Below, piece by piece: positions 8,884-18,280 of a stretch of 64,000 bases of DNA. This DNA is from Hymenobacter chitinivorans DSM 11115 (GTDB lineage: Bacteria; Bacteroidota; Bacteroidia; Cytophagales; Hymenobacteraceae), in assembly GCF_002797555.1 (NCBI RefSeq), contig NZ_PGFA01000001.1, positions 310,001 through 374,000 on the forward strand, given 5' to 3'. The position numbers and the translations under genes are program-made. Every line of letters starts with the position of its first letter. Positions within the stretch are counted from its first letter, which is position 1. The notes beneath the pieces are model-generated. The model saw only the letters and a list, made by a program, of their open reading frames with translations. It was not told the DNA's origin and searched no databases.

Positions 8884-11800
8884 ATGCAACACATCTTCTC
8901 TCGGCTGGTTGGCCTTAGCTTGCTGCCGGCGCTGACTTTTGCCCAAGCGCCCACGCTGGTTACCCGCCTGCCCGCGGCCAATGCCCCGGCCGCCCCGCGC
9001 CAGGACGGCGTGACGCTCACCTTTTCCGAAGCCATGAGCGCCCAGACGGCCGCCCCCGATGCCGTGCGCGTGGTAAGCCAGTGGCGCGGCCTGCTGCCAG
9101 GCACCTACCAGGGCGGCGGCACCAGTACCATCCGCTTCGTGCCCGACCGGTACTTCCTGCCGGGCGAACCCCTGAGCGTAGGCGTGACCAGCCAGGCCCG
9201 CAGCCAGGCCAATGGTACGGCCGTGGTGCCCAGCCAGTACCAGTTTACGGCCCAGGCCCCCACCGGCACGGCCCGCTTTGCCGCCGAATTTGAATCTGTC
9301 GGGGTGGGCTCCAACCCGCGCGCGGTGGCCACGGGTGATTTTAATGGTGATGGGCGGGTCGATTTGGCCGTGGCCAACCAAGGCAGCAATACGGTGAGCA
9401 TCCGCTTGGGCACGGCTAGCGGCACCTTCACCAACGCTGCCGATGTGGCCACGGGCAGTGCTCCTCAGAGCGTGGCCGTAGCCGATTTTAACGCTGACGG
9501 TAAACTGGATCTGGTTACGGTTAACAACGGAAGTCACAACACCAGTATCCGCCTGGGGGTAGGCAACGGCACTTTCACCTCGGCTCCCGATGTGGCCGTG
9601 GGCAATTTCCCGAGCAGCGTGGCCGTGGGCGACTTCAACGGGGATGCCAAACCGGACCTGGCCGTGACCAACCCACCGAACAATACGGTGAGCATTCGGC
9701 TGGGCGCAGGCAATGGCACCTTCACCAGTGCCGCCGATGTGACCGTGGGTGCCAGCTCCAACAGCGTGGTGGTGGCCGACTTCAACGCTGACGGCAAGAC
9801 GGACCTCGCCGTGCTTAATCAAAACGACCTCCTGAATATTCGGCTGGGCAGGGGTAACGGCACGTTCACCAATGCTGCCGACGTGGCCACGGGCACGCTC
9901 ACCTACAGCGTAGCAGTAGGCGACTTCAACGGGGATGCCAAACCGGACTTGGCGGTAGCCAACTACAATAGCAACAACGTCCTCATCCGGCTGGGCATGG
10001 GCAACGGTACCTTCACCAGCGCCGCCAGTGTAACCGTGGGCACGAATCCGCAGAGTGTAGCCGTGGGTGACTTTAACGCCGACGGCAAGACCGACCTGAT
10101 GACGGCCAACTACGGCGCCGCTACCGCCTCGGTGCGCCTGGGGGCGGGCAACGGCACCTTCACCGGCACCAATGAAGTAGTAGTGGGCTCTTTTCCCTAC
10201 GCCATAGCCGTGAGCGACTTGAATGGGGACAGCAAAACTGACTTCGCCGTAACCACTCTCGGCAGTATGTCGGTCAGCATTCGTTTGGGCGCTGGTACGG
10301 GCGCTTTTAACGGCACTACTGATGTGGCCGTGGGCACGAATCCGAGAGGCGTAGCGGTGGGCGACTTCAACGCCGACGGCAAACCGGATGTGGCCACGCC
10401 TAACTCCGGCAGCAATACCGTCAGCATCCGCCTGGGCACGGGTAACGGCACTTTCACGTCGGCTGCCGATGTGGCCGTGGGCTCTTTTCCAAGCAGTGCA
10501 GCAGTAGGCGACTTCAACGGGGATGCCAAATTGGACCTGGCCGTGGCCAACCAAAGCAGCAACACGGTGAGCATCCGCTTGGGTACGGGCACGGGTACCT
10601 TTACTAACGCCGCCGATGTCGCCGGGAGCGGCAACCCAAGCTACGTTGCGCTGGGCGACTTCAACGCCGACGGCAACTTAGACATAGCCGTGGCCAACTA
10701 CGCTAACAGTGTCTTGAGTATTCGCTTGGGCACGGGCTCGGGCACCTTCACCAGCGCCGCCGATGTCGCCGTTTACCCTACCCCTTCCGGCGTAGCGGTG
10801 GGCGACTTCAACACCGACGGCAAACTTGATCTGGCAGTGGCTAATGTGAGCACCAACTTGGTGAACATCCGTCTAGGCGTCGGCAACGGCACGTTTACCA
10901 CCGGTACCGATGTAGTGGTGAATGGTGGTTCCGACGGCGTAGCCACCGGCGACCTGAACGGCGACGGTAAACTGGACCTGGCAGTGGTCAAATCCAGCAG
11001 TAACTCGGTCCGGATCCTGCTCGGTACCGGCTCAGGTACCTTTAGCAGCGTTACCGACTTGTCTGCCGGCAGCAATCCCAGGAGCGTGGCCTTGGGCGAC
11101 CTGAACGCCGATGGCAAACTGGATTTGGCGGTGGTGGGTAGTGCCAATAACCTCTCGGTGCTCCTGGGCACGGGTACCGGCGCCTTCACCAGCGCTGGCG
11201 ACGTAACTGTGGGCATCGGCCCTATTAGCGTGGCCTTGAGCGACTTTGATGGTGACGGTCGAACGGATGTTGCCACGGCCAACGCCAACGGCAGTACACT
11301 GAGTGTCCGCCTGGGTACGGGCACGGGCACCTTCACCACTGCCCCCACCAATGTATCCATAGGCAGCAGCCCTAAACAAGCTGTCTTTGGCGACCTGAAT
11401 GCTGATGGCAAACTGGATATGGCCGTAGCCAATAGCAGCTCCAGCACGGTGAGCATCCGCCTGGGGGTGGGCAACGGCACCTTTACTAGTGCCGCCGACG
11501 TGTTTGTGGGCAGCACCCCCATTGGCGTAGCTCTGGCCGACCTGAATGCTGACGGCAAGCTAGATCTGATTGTCGCCAACTCTGGTTCTAATAACCTATC
11601 AGTGCGCCTGGGCGTGGGCAACGGCACTTTTACCAACGCGGCCGACGTGGCTATGGGCACCAATCCACAGAGCGTGGCCGTGGGTGATTTCAATGCCGAC
11701 GGCAAAGCCGACCTCGTTATAGCTAACTACGGCGCCGCTACCGTCTGGGTGCGCCTGGGGGTGGGCAACGGCACCTTCACTAGCGCCGCCAATGTGTCCG

Positions 11801-12876
11801 TGGGCACCAATCCGCAAAGCGTAGCCGTGGGCGACTTCAACGCCGACGGTAAAGCCGATTTCGCCGTCGCCAATACGGGCAGCAATACGGTGAGCGTCCG
11901 TCTGGGGGTAGGCGATGGCACTTTTACCAATGCCGCTAATATCAGCTCCGGCTCGCTTACCCGTAGCCTCGCGTTAGGCGACTTAAATGCTGACGGTAAG
12001 TTGGATATAGTAGTGGCCCGCAGCAGCACTATGAATATTTGGCTAGGTGCAGGCAACGGTACTTTTACCACAACCGCCGACATACCCGCGCCCTCAGGCC
12101 CAGTGAACGTTGCCCTGGGTGACTTAAACGCCGACGGTAACGTGGACCTTCTAACCACCACCACCAGTAGCACCGTGGCAATACGTTTGGGCTCGGGCAC
12201 TGGAGCCGTTACGGGAAGCCTCGAAGTGTCCGTGGGCACCGACCCTTTTAGCGTGGCTGCGGGCGATGTGGACGGCGACGGCGATTTGGACATAATGGCA
12301 TCAAATAACACGGCCAACTCGGTGAGCATCCGCCTGAACGGGGGCGGTACCACGGGCGCCGCCATCCCGCTGCCAGTACAGCTGACGCAGTTTACGGCCC
12401 GCCGTCAGGATGCACAACAGGTGCAGCTGCGCTGGGCCACGGCCTCCGAACTGAGCAGCCGCGGTTTCACCGTAGAGAAAAGCTACGACGGGCACCAATG
12501 GCAGCGCCTGGCCTTCGTAGCCGGCCATGGCACCACTACTACCGCCCACGACTATACCTACCTTGATGCCGAAGCCGGCGCGGCCTACTACCGCCTCGTG
12601 CAACAGGACCAGGACGGCACCGAAACGCACTCCCCGGTACGCTACGTGTCCGGCGGCCCGGCCCCGGCGCTACAACTCTTCCCCAACCCGGCCACTACCG
12701 CCACGGTGCAGCTGCTGGGCGCCGACGTGGCCGCCGAGGTGCAGCTGCTGAGCCTGCAGGGCCAGGTGCTGCGCCGCTTTGCCGCCGGCACCACGCAGCT
12801 GGACTTGCCGGGGCTGCCAGCCGGGCTTTACCTGGTGCGCAGTGGTCAGCAGGCCGTCCGCCTCATGGTGCAGTAA
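8884..12876 (+). CDS. Secreted FG-GAP/VCBS repeat protein with T9SS sorting domain
   Basis: A 1330-residue secreted protein. Residues 1-21 are a signal peptide (cleavage after LTFAQ). Residues about 25-130 form an Ig-like domain of the SbsA type (GVTLTFSEAMS). Residues about 140-1160 hold 21 tandem repeats of about 48 residues, each with a calcium-binding loop such as D-F-N-A-D-G-K and the phrases SIRLG and GNGTFT. This matches FG-GAP/VCBS repeats that fold as a beta-propeller or integrin-like array. The last 80 residues (LFPNP..., LSLQGQVL, LPAGLYLVR) are a type A T9SS sorting domain, so it should be exported through the outer membrane and attached to the surface. A terminator follows. Adhesion or matrix binding is the likely role, inferred only. 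Confidence 0.9.
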   Translation: MQHIFSRLVGLSLLPALTFAQAPTLVTRLPAANAPAAPRQDGVTLTFSEAMSAQTAAPDAVRVVSQWRGLLPGTYQGGGTSTIRFVPDRYFLPGEPLSVGVTSQARSQANGTAVVPSQYQFTAQAPTGTARFAAEFESVGVGSNPRAVATGDFNGDGRVDLAVANQGSNTVSIRLGTASGTFTNAADVATGSAPQSVAVADFNADGKLDLVTVNNGSHNTSIRLGVGNGTFTSAPDVAVGNFPSSVAVGDFNGDAKPDLAVTNPPNNTVSIRLGAGNGTFTSAADVTVGASSNSVVVADFNADGKTDLAVLNQNDLLNIRLGRGNGTFTNAADVATGTLTYSVAVGDFNGDAKPDLAVANYNSNNVLIRLGMGNGTFTSAASVTVGTNPQSVAVGDFNADGKTDLMTANYGAATASVRLGAGNGTFTGTNEVVVGSFPYAIAVSDLNGDSKTDFAVTTLGSMSVSIRLGAGTGAFNGTTDVAVGTNPRGVAVGDFNADGKPDVATPNSGSNTVSIRLGTGNGTFTSAADVAVGSFPSSAAVGDFNGDAKLDLAVANQSSNTVSIRLGTGTGTFTNAADVAGSGNPSYVALGDFNADGNLDIAVANYANSVLSIRLGTGSGTFTSAADVAVYPTPSGVAVGDFNTDGKLDLAVANVSTNLVNIRLGVGNGTFTTGTDVVVNGGSDGVATGDLNGDGKLDLAVVKSSSNSVRILLGTGSGTFSSVTDLSAGSNPRSVALGDLNADGKLDLAVVGSANNLSVLLGTGTGAFTSAGDVTVGIGPISVALSDFDGDGRTDVATANANGSTLSVRLGTGTGTFTTAPTNVSIGSSPKQAVFGDLNADGKLDMAVANSSSSTVSIRLGVGNGTFTSAADVFVGSTPIGVALADLNADGKLDLIVANSGSNNLSVRLGVGNGTFTNAADVAMGTNPQSVAVGDFNADGKADLVIANYGAATVWVRLGVGNGTFTSAANVSVGTNPQSVAVGDFNADGKADFAVANTGSNTVSVRLGVGDGTFTNAANISSGSLTRSLALGDLNADGKLDIVVARSSTMNIWLGAGNGTFTTTADIPAPSGPVNVALGDLNADGNVDLLTTTTSSTVAIRLGSGTGAVTGSLEVSVGTDPFSVAAGDVDGDGDLDIMASNNTANSVSIRLNGGGTTGAAIPLPVQLTQFTARRQDAQQVQLRWATASELSSRGFTVEKSYDGHQWQRLAFVAGHGTTTTAHDYTYLDAEAGAAYYRLVQQDQDGTETHSPVRYVSGGPAPALQLFPNPATTATVQLLGADVAAEVQLLSLQGQVLRRFAAGTTQLDLPGLPAGLYLVRSGQQAVRLMVQ

Positions 12877-12935
12877 GTGCAGCACGTACGGCCACGGTTA
12901 AGAAAGTCCGCTGCTTGTTTTACCCAGTTCTGCAC

Positions 12936-12969
12936 AAAAAAAGGGTCAGCTACCGAGCTGACCCTTTTT
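12936..12969. terminator. Bidirectional terminator between convergent genes
   Basis: The stem AAAGGGTCAGCT with AGCTGACCCTTT (loop ACCG) is flanked by A-run and T-run, so it can stop transcription of both the FG-GAP gene and the opposing pectinesterase gene. Confidence 0.9.
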
Positions 12970-12974
12970 GCTGG

Positions 12975-15575
12975 TTACTGCTTGCTGATGCGGACCGTGA
13001 CGGGCCCGCCGGGGCCGCTGTAGCGCAGCAGGTACTGCCCGCAGCTAAGGCCGGCCACGTTGAGGCGGGTACTCTGGCTGCCGGCGGCGCAATGCACCAC
13101 GGCCACACGCTGGCCCAGCAGGGAGTAGAGGGCCACTTCGGCCCCGGCGCCGGCCGCCGGGTGCACCACGGTCAGCTGCTCGACGGCCGGGTTGGGGTAA
13201 AACTGCAGCACGCTGCTACGGGCGGCCCGGGTGCTGCTGACCACGCCGGCCTCGCCCTTCACCACCACGTGCTTGAGCGTGGCAAAGCGGGTGGCGGTGG
13301 TGGTCGAGCCGCAGCTGAAGTACACCCGGAAGCTGAGCGTCTGGCCCGGCTGCAGCGTGACGCCGGTGGCCCCGGCCAGGGCCAGGCGGTAGGGGCTGCT
13401 GGCGTTGGTGGTGAGGATAGGGGTGGTAAAGCCCCCGTTGGCCGTGCTCAGCAGCGCGCCACCCGGGCCCCGCCCCCCGCTCACGTCGGCCGAATCAGCC
13501 GTGAAGCCCGACTTCGACCAGACCACCGCCAGCTTGGTGTTGCTGGTCGAGCCCGTAACGTAGGCGCTGAGCAACACTGAGTCGAGGCGCGTGGGGCTGC
13601 CGGCCGTGCCGCTCACCGTGAACTGCTCGTAGTAAGTGCGGCTCAGGTTGCCGCCGTTGCCACCCACGGCCGCCGTCCAGCCCCCGTCGGCCGAGGGCGC
13701 AAAGGCCTGGCCGTAGCGGGTAGAGTAGGGTGGAATAGTGGCCGTAGCCGAGCCGTTGGAAAGCTGAAACTTGCGGAAGGTGGGCACACTGGCTACTATT
13801 CGGCTGGAGCGCACGGCCGTGCTGTCCTGGGGGGTGCGCGTGAGGGGCCACCAGAGCAGCGGTACCGACTGCGGTAGCGCGGCGGCCTGGGTGGTGCCCG
13901 TCACGGCCACCGCCTGACTGGCCGCGCCGGGGCTGCTGAGAGTAATATTGCCGGCGGAAGTGCCCCCGGTGGTTGCATTCAGCCGCACGCTGATGCTGGT
14001 GCTGGCGATGCTGCCGGTAGCGCCCGGGTTGAGCGTCAGCGGGGCGCTGCTGCCCAGCCAGGTGGCGCCGCCGTTGGCCGACACCTCAAAGCCGGCCGGC
14101 GGGGCAAGGAGCAGCCCGCTCGTCAGGTTTTCGGCGGCCACCAGGAAGCTTTGCGCGGCCGAGGGCTGCCCGCCGCCCTGCGCAAAAGCCTGTAGCGCGC
14201 CGGTGGTGGTAATGGTCGGCGTGCTCGAAATCTGCAGCGTGTCGGTGACGTGGGTAGCCAGGCCGGCTTTGGAAGCCCGCACGTAGTAGAAGTACGACGA
14301 GCCGGCGGCCGGCACGGGGTCCGTGGTGCCGAAGTTGATGTTCGTGGCGACGGTCGAGGTGGTGGAGTACAGCGGGGTGTAGGTGCCGCGGCGGGTGCTG
14401 CTGCGGAATACCTGGTACTGCACGCCGGCAATGGGCCAGCTCAGGTTCCAGGTGATGGTGGAAGGAGCCGTAGCGGTACCTTTCACGGCCCAGAAGTTCG
14501 ACACGGCAATGTCGGGGGCTTGGTGGCCGCAGAAGTTGGGCACCACCGCGCAAGGGTCCCAGCTGCCGAGCACGGCCGCGCGGGTGTACAGCGCGGTGTC
14601 GGCGTCGGTGAGCTGAATCGACCAGGGCACCCGCTGGCTGACGTTGACCGGGTTGCCGCTGAAGTCCCGGCTTTTGTACTCGGCGTACTGAATAACGCTG
14701 GTCACGGTGCCGGCGTCCCACACCTGCCAGCCGACGGGCTTAATGGTGCTGCCCATCGTCGTATTCAGCCACACGACTTTGGTGTGGGACCGGTCGGTGG
14801 GCGTCGAGCCGGAGTCGTTTTGCCAGGGGCGGCCCAGGGTGTAGGTCGTCGTGCCCCGGTTGTCGGGAATAAGGCAATTGCGGAACACGAAGCCGTAGGG
14901 CAGGCCGGGCTGGGTGTTGGCGGCCGTGATGTAGCCGCCGCTGCCCCCGTCGCGCCGGGTGCGCGGGTAGATGATGCAGTGCTCAAACACGCCCCGGCCG
15001 GCCCCGAAGATAAAGTCGACCACGCCGTCGATGTAGCACTCCTTGAAGTAGCTGCGGTTGCCGGCCTGGGAGTTGAGCTGCATCGTGTCCTGCCCACCCA
15101 GGAAGCGGCAGTTCTTGAAGGCCACCCGGTCGCCGGTGATGTACATGGCCAGACCCTGCGGGGCGTCGCCGTAGGTATTCTCGAAGGTGATGTTCAGCGC
15201 GCTGACGTCGGAGGCGTTGATGATAAAGCTGGACGAGTTGCCGGGAAACGAGGGCGTGTTGGCGTCGTTCCACGACAGGATGGTGCCCGCTACACTTTCG
15301 CCGATAAACTGCAGGAAAGGCTTGTTGGCCGGCACCGTCACCTTTTCGCGGTACTTGCCATTCCTGATGAAGATGGTGTAGGGCGTGGTGCGGCCGGTGG
15401 GCGCCGCGTTGATGGCCGCCTGCACGGTGGTGAAGCTGCCCGTGCCGTCCTTGGCCACCACGGCGTTGTAGGTTTGGGCGCGGGCACTCAGGCTTAGCAG
15501 CAGCAGGCTCAGTACGGCCCAAAAGTGAGCAGCACGGCCCCCGCGGGAGAGGCACAGGGAGGAGAGGTTTGGCAT
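12975..15575 (-). CDS. Secreted pectinesterase (CE8) with T9SS sorting domain
   Basis: An 866-residue exported pectin methylesterase. It has a signal peptide to residue 34 (SLSARAQ). The right-handed beta-helix CE8 domain spans about 36-330 and carries the catalytic signature: GGQDT (Gln162, Asp163), YIDGVVDFIFG (nucleophile Asp187) and LGRPW (Arg249, Trp251). Residues about 355-560 look like a fibronectin III-like and a second beta-sandwich region. Residues 560-780 are unassigned beta-rich linker. The C-terminus (QFYPNPAVEQL..., GQYLLRYSG) is a type A T9SS sorting domain. It removes methyl esters from homogalacturonan at the cell surface, suggesting growth on plant material. No other pectinolytic gene adjoins it. 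Confidence 0.93.
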   Translation of the reverse strand: MPNLSSLCLSRGGRAAHFWAVLSLLLLSLSARAQTYNAVVAKDGTGSFTTVQAAINAAPTGRTTPYTIFIRNGKYREKVTVPANKPFLQFIGESVAGTILSWNDANTPSFPGNSSSFIINASDVSALNITFENTYGDAPQGLAMYITGDRVAFKNCRFLGGQDTMQLNSQAGNRSYFKECYIDGVVDFIFGAGRGVFEHCIIYPRTRRDGGSGGYITAANTQPGLPYGFVFRNCLIPDNRGTTTYTLGRPWQNDSGSTPTDRSHTKVVWLNTTMGSTIKPVGWQVWDAGTVTSVIQYAEYKSRDFSGNPVNVSQRVPWSIQLTDADTALYTRAAVLGSWDPCAVVPNFCGHQAPDIAVSNFWAVKGTATAPSTITWNLSWPIAGVQYQVFRSSTRRGTYTPLYSTTSTVATNINFGTTDPVPAAGSSYFYYVRASKAGLATHVTDTLQISSTPTITTTGALQAFAQGGGQPSAAQSFLVAAENLTSGLLLAPPAGFEVSANGGATWLGSSAPLTLNPGATGSIASTSISVRLNATTGGTSAGNITLSSPGAASQAVAVTGTTQAAALPQSVPLLWWPLTRTPQDSTAVRSSRIVASVPTFRKFQLSNGSATATIPPYSTRYGQAFAPSADGGWTAAVGGNGGNLSRTYYEQFTVSGTAGSPTRLDSVLLSAYVTGSTSNTKLAVVWSKSGFTADSADVSGGRGPGGALLSTANGGFTTPILTTNASSPYRLALAGATGVTLQPGQTLSFRVYFSCGSTTTATRFATLKHVVVKGEAGVVSSTRAARSSVLQFYPNPAVEQLTVVHPAAGAGAEVALYSLLGQRVAVVHCAAGSQSTRLNVAGLSCGQYLLRYSGPGGPVTVRISKQ

Positions 15576-15736
15576 AAGAACGGGGCTTGGCGTTGGGTGG
15601 AATCCACCTTAATACTACCCCGATAACGATTCGAACAACCACCAGTCCAGCTCTTTATTCGCGCAATCGTTGCCGGGAACGTTGCCGCTGTTGCCCAACC
15701 TGGCCGCCCGGCTTGCGGTGGAGCACTCTAGCGCGT

Positions 15737-15770
15737 AACGGCCGGCCCTCACTCGCCGGGGCCGGCCGTT
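15737..15770. terminator. Strong GC hairpin downstream of TonB receptor gene
   Basis: AACGGCCGGCCC pairs perfectly with GGGCCGGCCGTT around a 10-nt loop. It lies 77 nt past the receptor stop codon on the minus strand. There is no T-run, so termination is uncertain. Confidence 0.4.
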
Positions 15771-15846
15771 GGCAATAGAAGAGAAGTGCACGGCTGCGGA
15801 CTTCAGCCCAGCTGGTCTAGCCTTGTAATTAAGGGCCCGGCCGGCG

Positions 15847-18279
15847 TTAGAAACTCCGCTCGTAGCTGATGGCGGGCAGAAAAGGGAAGAGGCTCAGCTG
15901 CTTGAGTTGCCGGAGGCCCTCGGGGGTTTGGTCGTAGTAGATATAGTAGGGGTTGTGGCGGCTGTAGGCGTTGTAAGCACCCAGGCGCCAGATTCGCTCC
16001 CCGTGTTGCACGGCCTTGGTGAAGGTAGCGCCCACGTCGAGGCGGTGGTAGGCCCGCATCCGGAAGCTGTTCTTGGGGCCGTAGATTTCGGCTTCGCGGT
16101 AGTCGTAGCGGTTGGCGGGGATGTAAGACTTGTCCGTGTAGCCGTAGCTAGGGCTAATGACGTTGTAGTTAGCCTGGGCCAGGGTCAGGGCGTTGCCGGT
16201 GCCGTACACCCAGGTGGCCGACAGCGTGAGGCGGGCACTCAGGGCGTAGATAACCACGATGGAGGCATCGTGGCGCCGGTCGTACTTATAAGGATACCAC
16301 TGCTGGTCGTTGAGCTGGTCGAAGCGCCGCTCGTTGCGGGCCAGGGTGTAGCCCACCCAGCCGGTGAGGCGGCCGGTTTTGCGCTGCACCAGCACTTCCA
16401 AACCCTGCACCCGCCCTTGCCCGCCCGTTACTACCTTGTCCTGCCAGTCCTGGGAGCTGTTGTAGAACGTGGCCCCTTCCCGGAACTCAATCAGGTGGCG
16501 CAGGCGCTTGGCAAAGGCTTCGACGCTAACTTCCAGGCCCCATTGGGGAAGCGTACGGGCCACGCCCAGCGCTACCTGCTGGGCCTGCTGGGGCGCTACC
16601 CGGGCCGTGGCGGGCACCCATAAGTCGGTGGGCAGGCCGGCGCCGTTGTTGGAGAGCAGGTGCAAATACTGCTGCATGGCGGCGTAGGAGGCTTTCAGGG
16701 CCGTATGCTCGCCCACCAGCCAGGTGGCCAGCACCCGGGGCTGCAGACTGCCAAACGAGCGGCCAGCCACGGTGTAGCGCACGGCCCGCAGGCCCAGATT
16801 CGCCGACAGGCGCGCCCCTAGCCGGATTTCGTCCTCGGCGTACCCGCTTAGCTCCAGGGCCGCCACCTGGCTCGAACCGAAGGTGGTATCCTGGGTGGCC
16901 GTGGTGGTGCGGGTAGTGAAAAAGTTGACGCCGGGCGTAAAGCCGTGGCGGATAATGCTGGCCCCAAACCGCACCTGGTGCCGGGGGCTGGGGTAGTAGT
17001 CGAAATCGGCTTTGAGCTGCGCGTCCTGGACGCCGGAGGTGAACTGGGCCTCACTGTCCTCGGTGCGGGTGCTGCCCGGGGAGTTGTCTTCCAGGTGGTA
17101 GTCCTGGCCGTTTTCGTAGCGGAAGCGGGTAAAGGCCGCCGTGGCGTTGCCAAACAGGCGGGGCGTCAGCTCCCGGTTCCAGCGCACCGAGGCCAGGGCG
17201 TTGCCGAAGCGCAGGTTGCTGCCGCCCTGGTAGGTGAAGTTGCCCTGGGCGCCGCGCACGGTCTGGGGCTTCTGGGTGATAAAGAGCCGGTCGCCGCCCA
17301 AATACAGCGCGGCAAATACCTGGTCACGCGGGGTGAGCTGGTGGCTGACTTTGGCGCTGGCGTCGTAAAAGGAATAGCCCACCACGCTCTTGCCGCCGGA
17401 AGAACGGGCGCTGGCCAGCCGCGAAAACAAGTCCAGGTTGCCGCGCCGACCCGAGACGAGAAAGGTCGTCTTGCCCTTGTTCAGCGGGCCTTCCAGGGCG
17501 AAGTGCGTGGCCAGTACGCCCACGCCGGCATTGCCGCTCAGCTTTTGCTTGTTGCCTTCTTTCAGGCGCACGTCCAGCACCGACGACAGCCGGCCTCCGT
17601 AGCGGGCCGGAAAGCCGCCCTTGATCAGGCGCACGTCGCTAATGGCGTGGGCGTCGAAAACCGACAGAAAGCCGCCGATGTGGCTCACGTAGTAAATCGG
17701 CACGTCGTCGAGCAGGGTCAGGTTCTGGTCGGGGGAGCCGCCGCGCACGTACAGCGCCCCGCTGCCTTCCCGACCCGCCTGCACGCCCGGCATGAGCTGA
17801 AAAGCCCGCAGCACGTCGGGCTCGCCGAGCAGGGCGGGCAGCTTACGCAGCTGGGCCACCGGAATCTGCAGGGTACTCATTTCCACCCGCCGCTCCAGCG
17901 GGGCCTCCGGCGCGGCCAGCACCCGCACTTCGGCCAGCTCGTTGTCGGCCGTCAGGGCAAAGCTCCGAGTGGCCGTTTGGCGGGCGGGCAGCACCACGGT
18001 TTGCCGCTGATAGCCCAGGTAGCTGGCCGTGAGGCGCACCGAGTCCTGGCTGGGCAGAGTCAGGGAATAAAAGCCGGCCGCGTTGGTCGTGGTGCCGGTG
18101 GTGCCACTGGCTACGAAGACGGCGGCGCCCAGCAGCTTTTCGCCAGTGCGGGCGTCGCGCACGGTGCCGCTGAGGGTAATCCGGCTTTGGGCGGGGCTAA
18201 GGCGGGGGGCGCTGAGCAGCAGTAAAATAAGGCCCGCGGCCCGTAGCGGCCCGCGGCGGAGGATACGGCGGTGCTTCAT
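15847..18279 (-). CDS. TonB-dependent receptor with carboxypeptidase-like domain
   Basis: An 810-residue outer-membrane receptor. After a signal peptide (to about residue 30) comes a carboxypeptidase-regulatory-like beta domain (LSGTVRDARTGEKLLGAAVF, about 34-115). The plug domain follows (about 130-230, with LYVRGGSPDQNLTLLDD), then a beta-barrel ending in aromatic Phe (YERSF), as expected for outer-membrane insertion. It lies 1 nt downstream of the DUF4249 lipoprotein stop codon, so the two are surely co-transcribed and translationally coupled. This receptor/DUF4249 pair is common in Bacteroidota. The ligand is unknown; nothing around it points to a sugar. Confidence 0.9.
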   Translation of the reverse strand: MKHRRILRRGPLRAAGLILLLLSAPRLSPAQSRITLSGTVRDARTGEKLLGAAVFVASGTTGTTTNAAGFYSLTLPSQDSVRLTASYLGYQRQTVVLPARQTATRSFALTADNELAEVRVLAAPEAPLERRVEMSTLQIPVAQLRKLPALLGEPDVLRAFQLMPGVQAGREGSGALYVRGGSPDQNLTLLDDVPIYYVSHIGGFLSVFDAHAISDVRLIKGGFPARYGGRLSSVLDVRLKEGNKQKLSGNAGVGVLATHFALEGPLNKGKTTFLVSGRRGNLDLFSRLASARSSGGKSVVGYSFYDASAKVSHQLTPRDQVFAALYLGGDRLFITQKPQTVRGAQGNFTYQGGSNLRFGNALASVRWNRELTPRLFGNATAAFTRFRYENGQDYHLEDNSPGSTRTEDSEAQFTSGVQDAQLKADFDYYPSPRHQVRFGASIIRHGFTPGVNFFTTRTTTATQDTTFGSSQVAALELSGYAEDEIRLGARLSANLGLRAVRYTVAGRSFGSLQPRVLATWLVGEHTALKASYAAMQQYLHLLSNNGAGLPTDLWVPATARVAPQQAQQVALGVARTLPQWGLEVSVEAFAKRLRHLIEFREGATFYNSSQDWQDKVVTGGQGRVQGLEVLVQRKTGRLTGWVGYTLARNERRFDQLNDQQWYPYKYDRRHDASIVVIYALSARLTLSATWVYGTGNALTLAQANYNVISPSYGYTDKSYIPANRYDYREAEIYGPKNSFRMRAYHRLDVGATFTKAVQHGERIWRLGAYNAYSRHNPYYIYYDQTPEGLRQLKQLSLFPFLPAISYERSF

Positions 18280-18280
18280 C

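Noticed and set aside
8554-10554. Repetitive minus-strand open frame opposite the FG-GAP gene
   Set aside because: The apparent protein repeats mirror the DNA repeats of the FG-GAP gene, whose domains and signals are intact.
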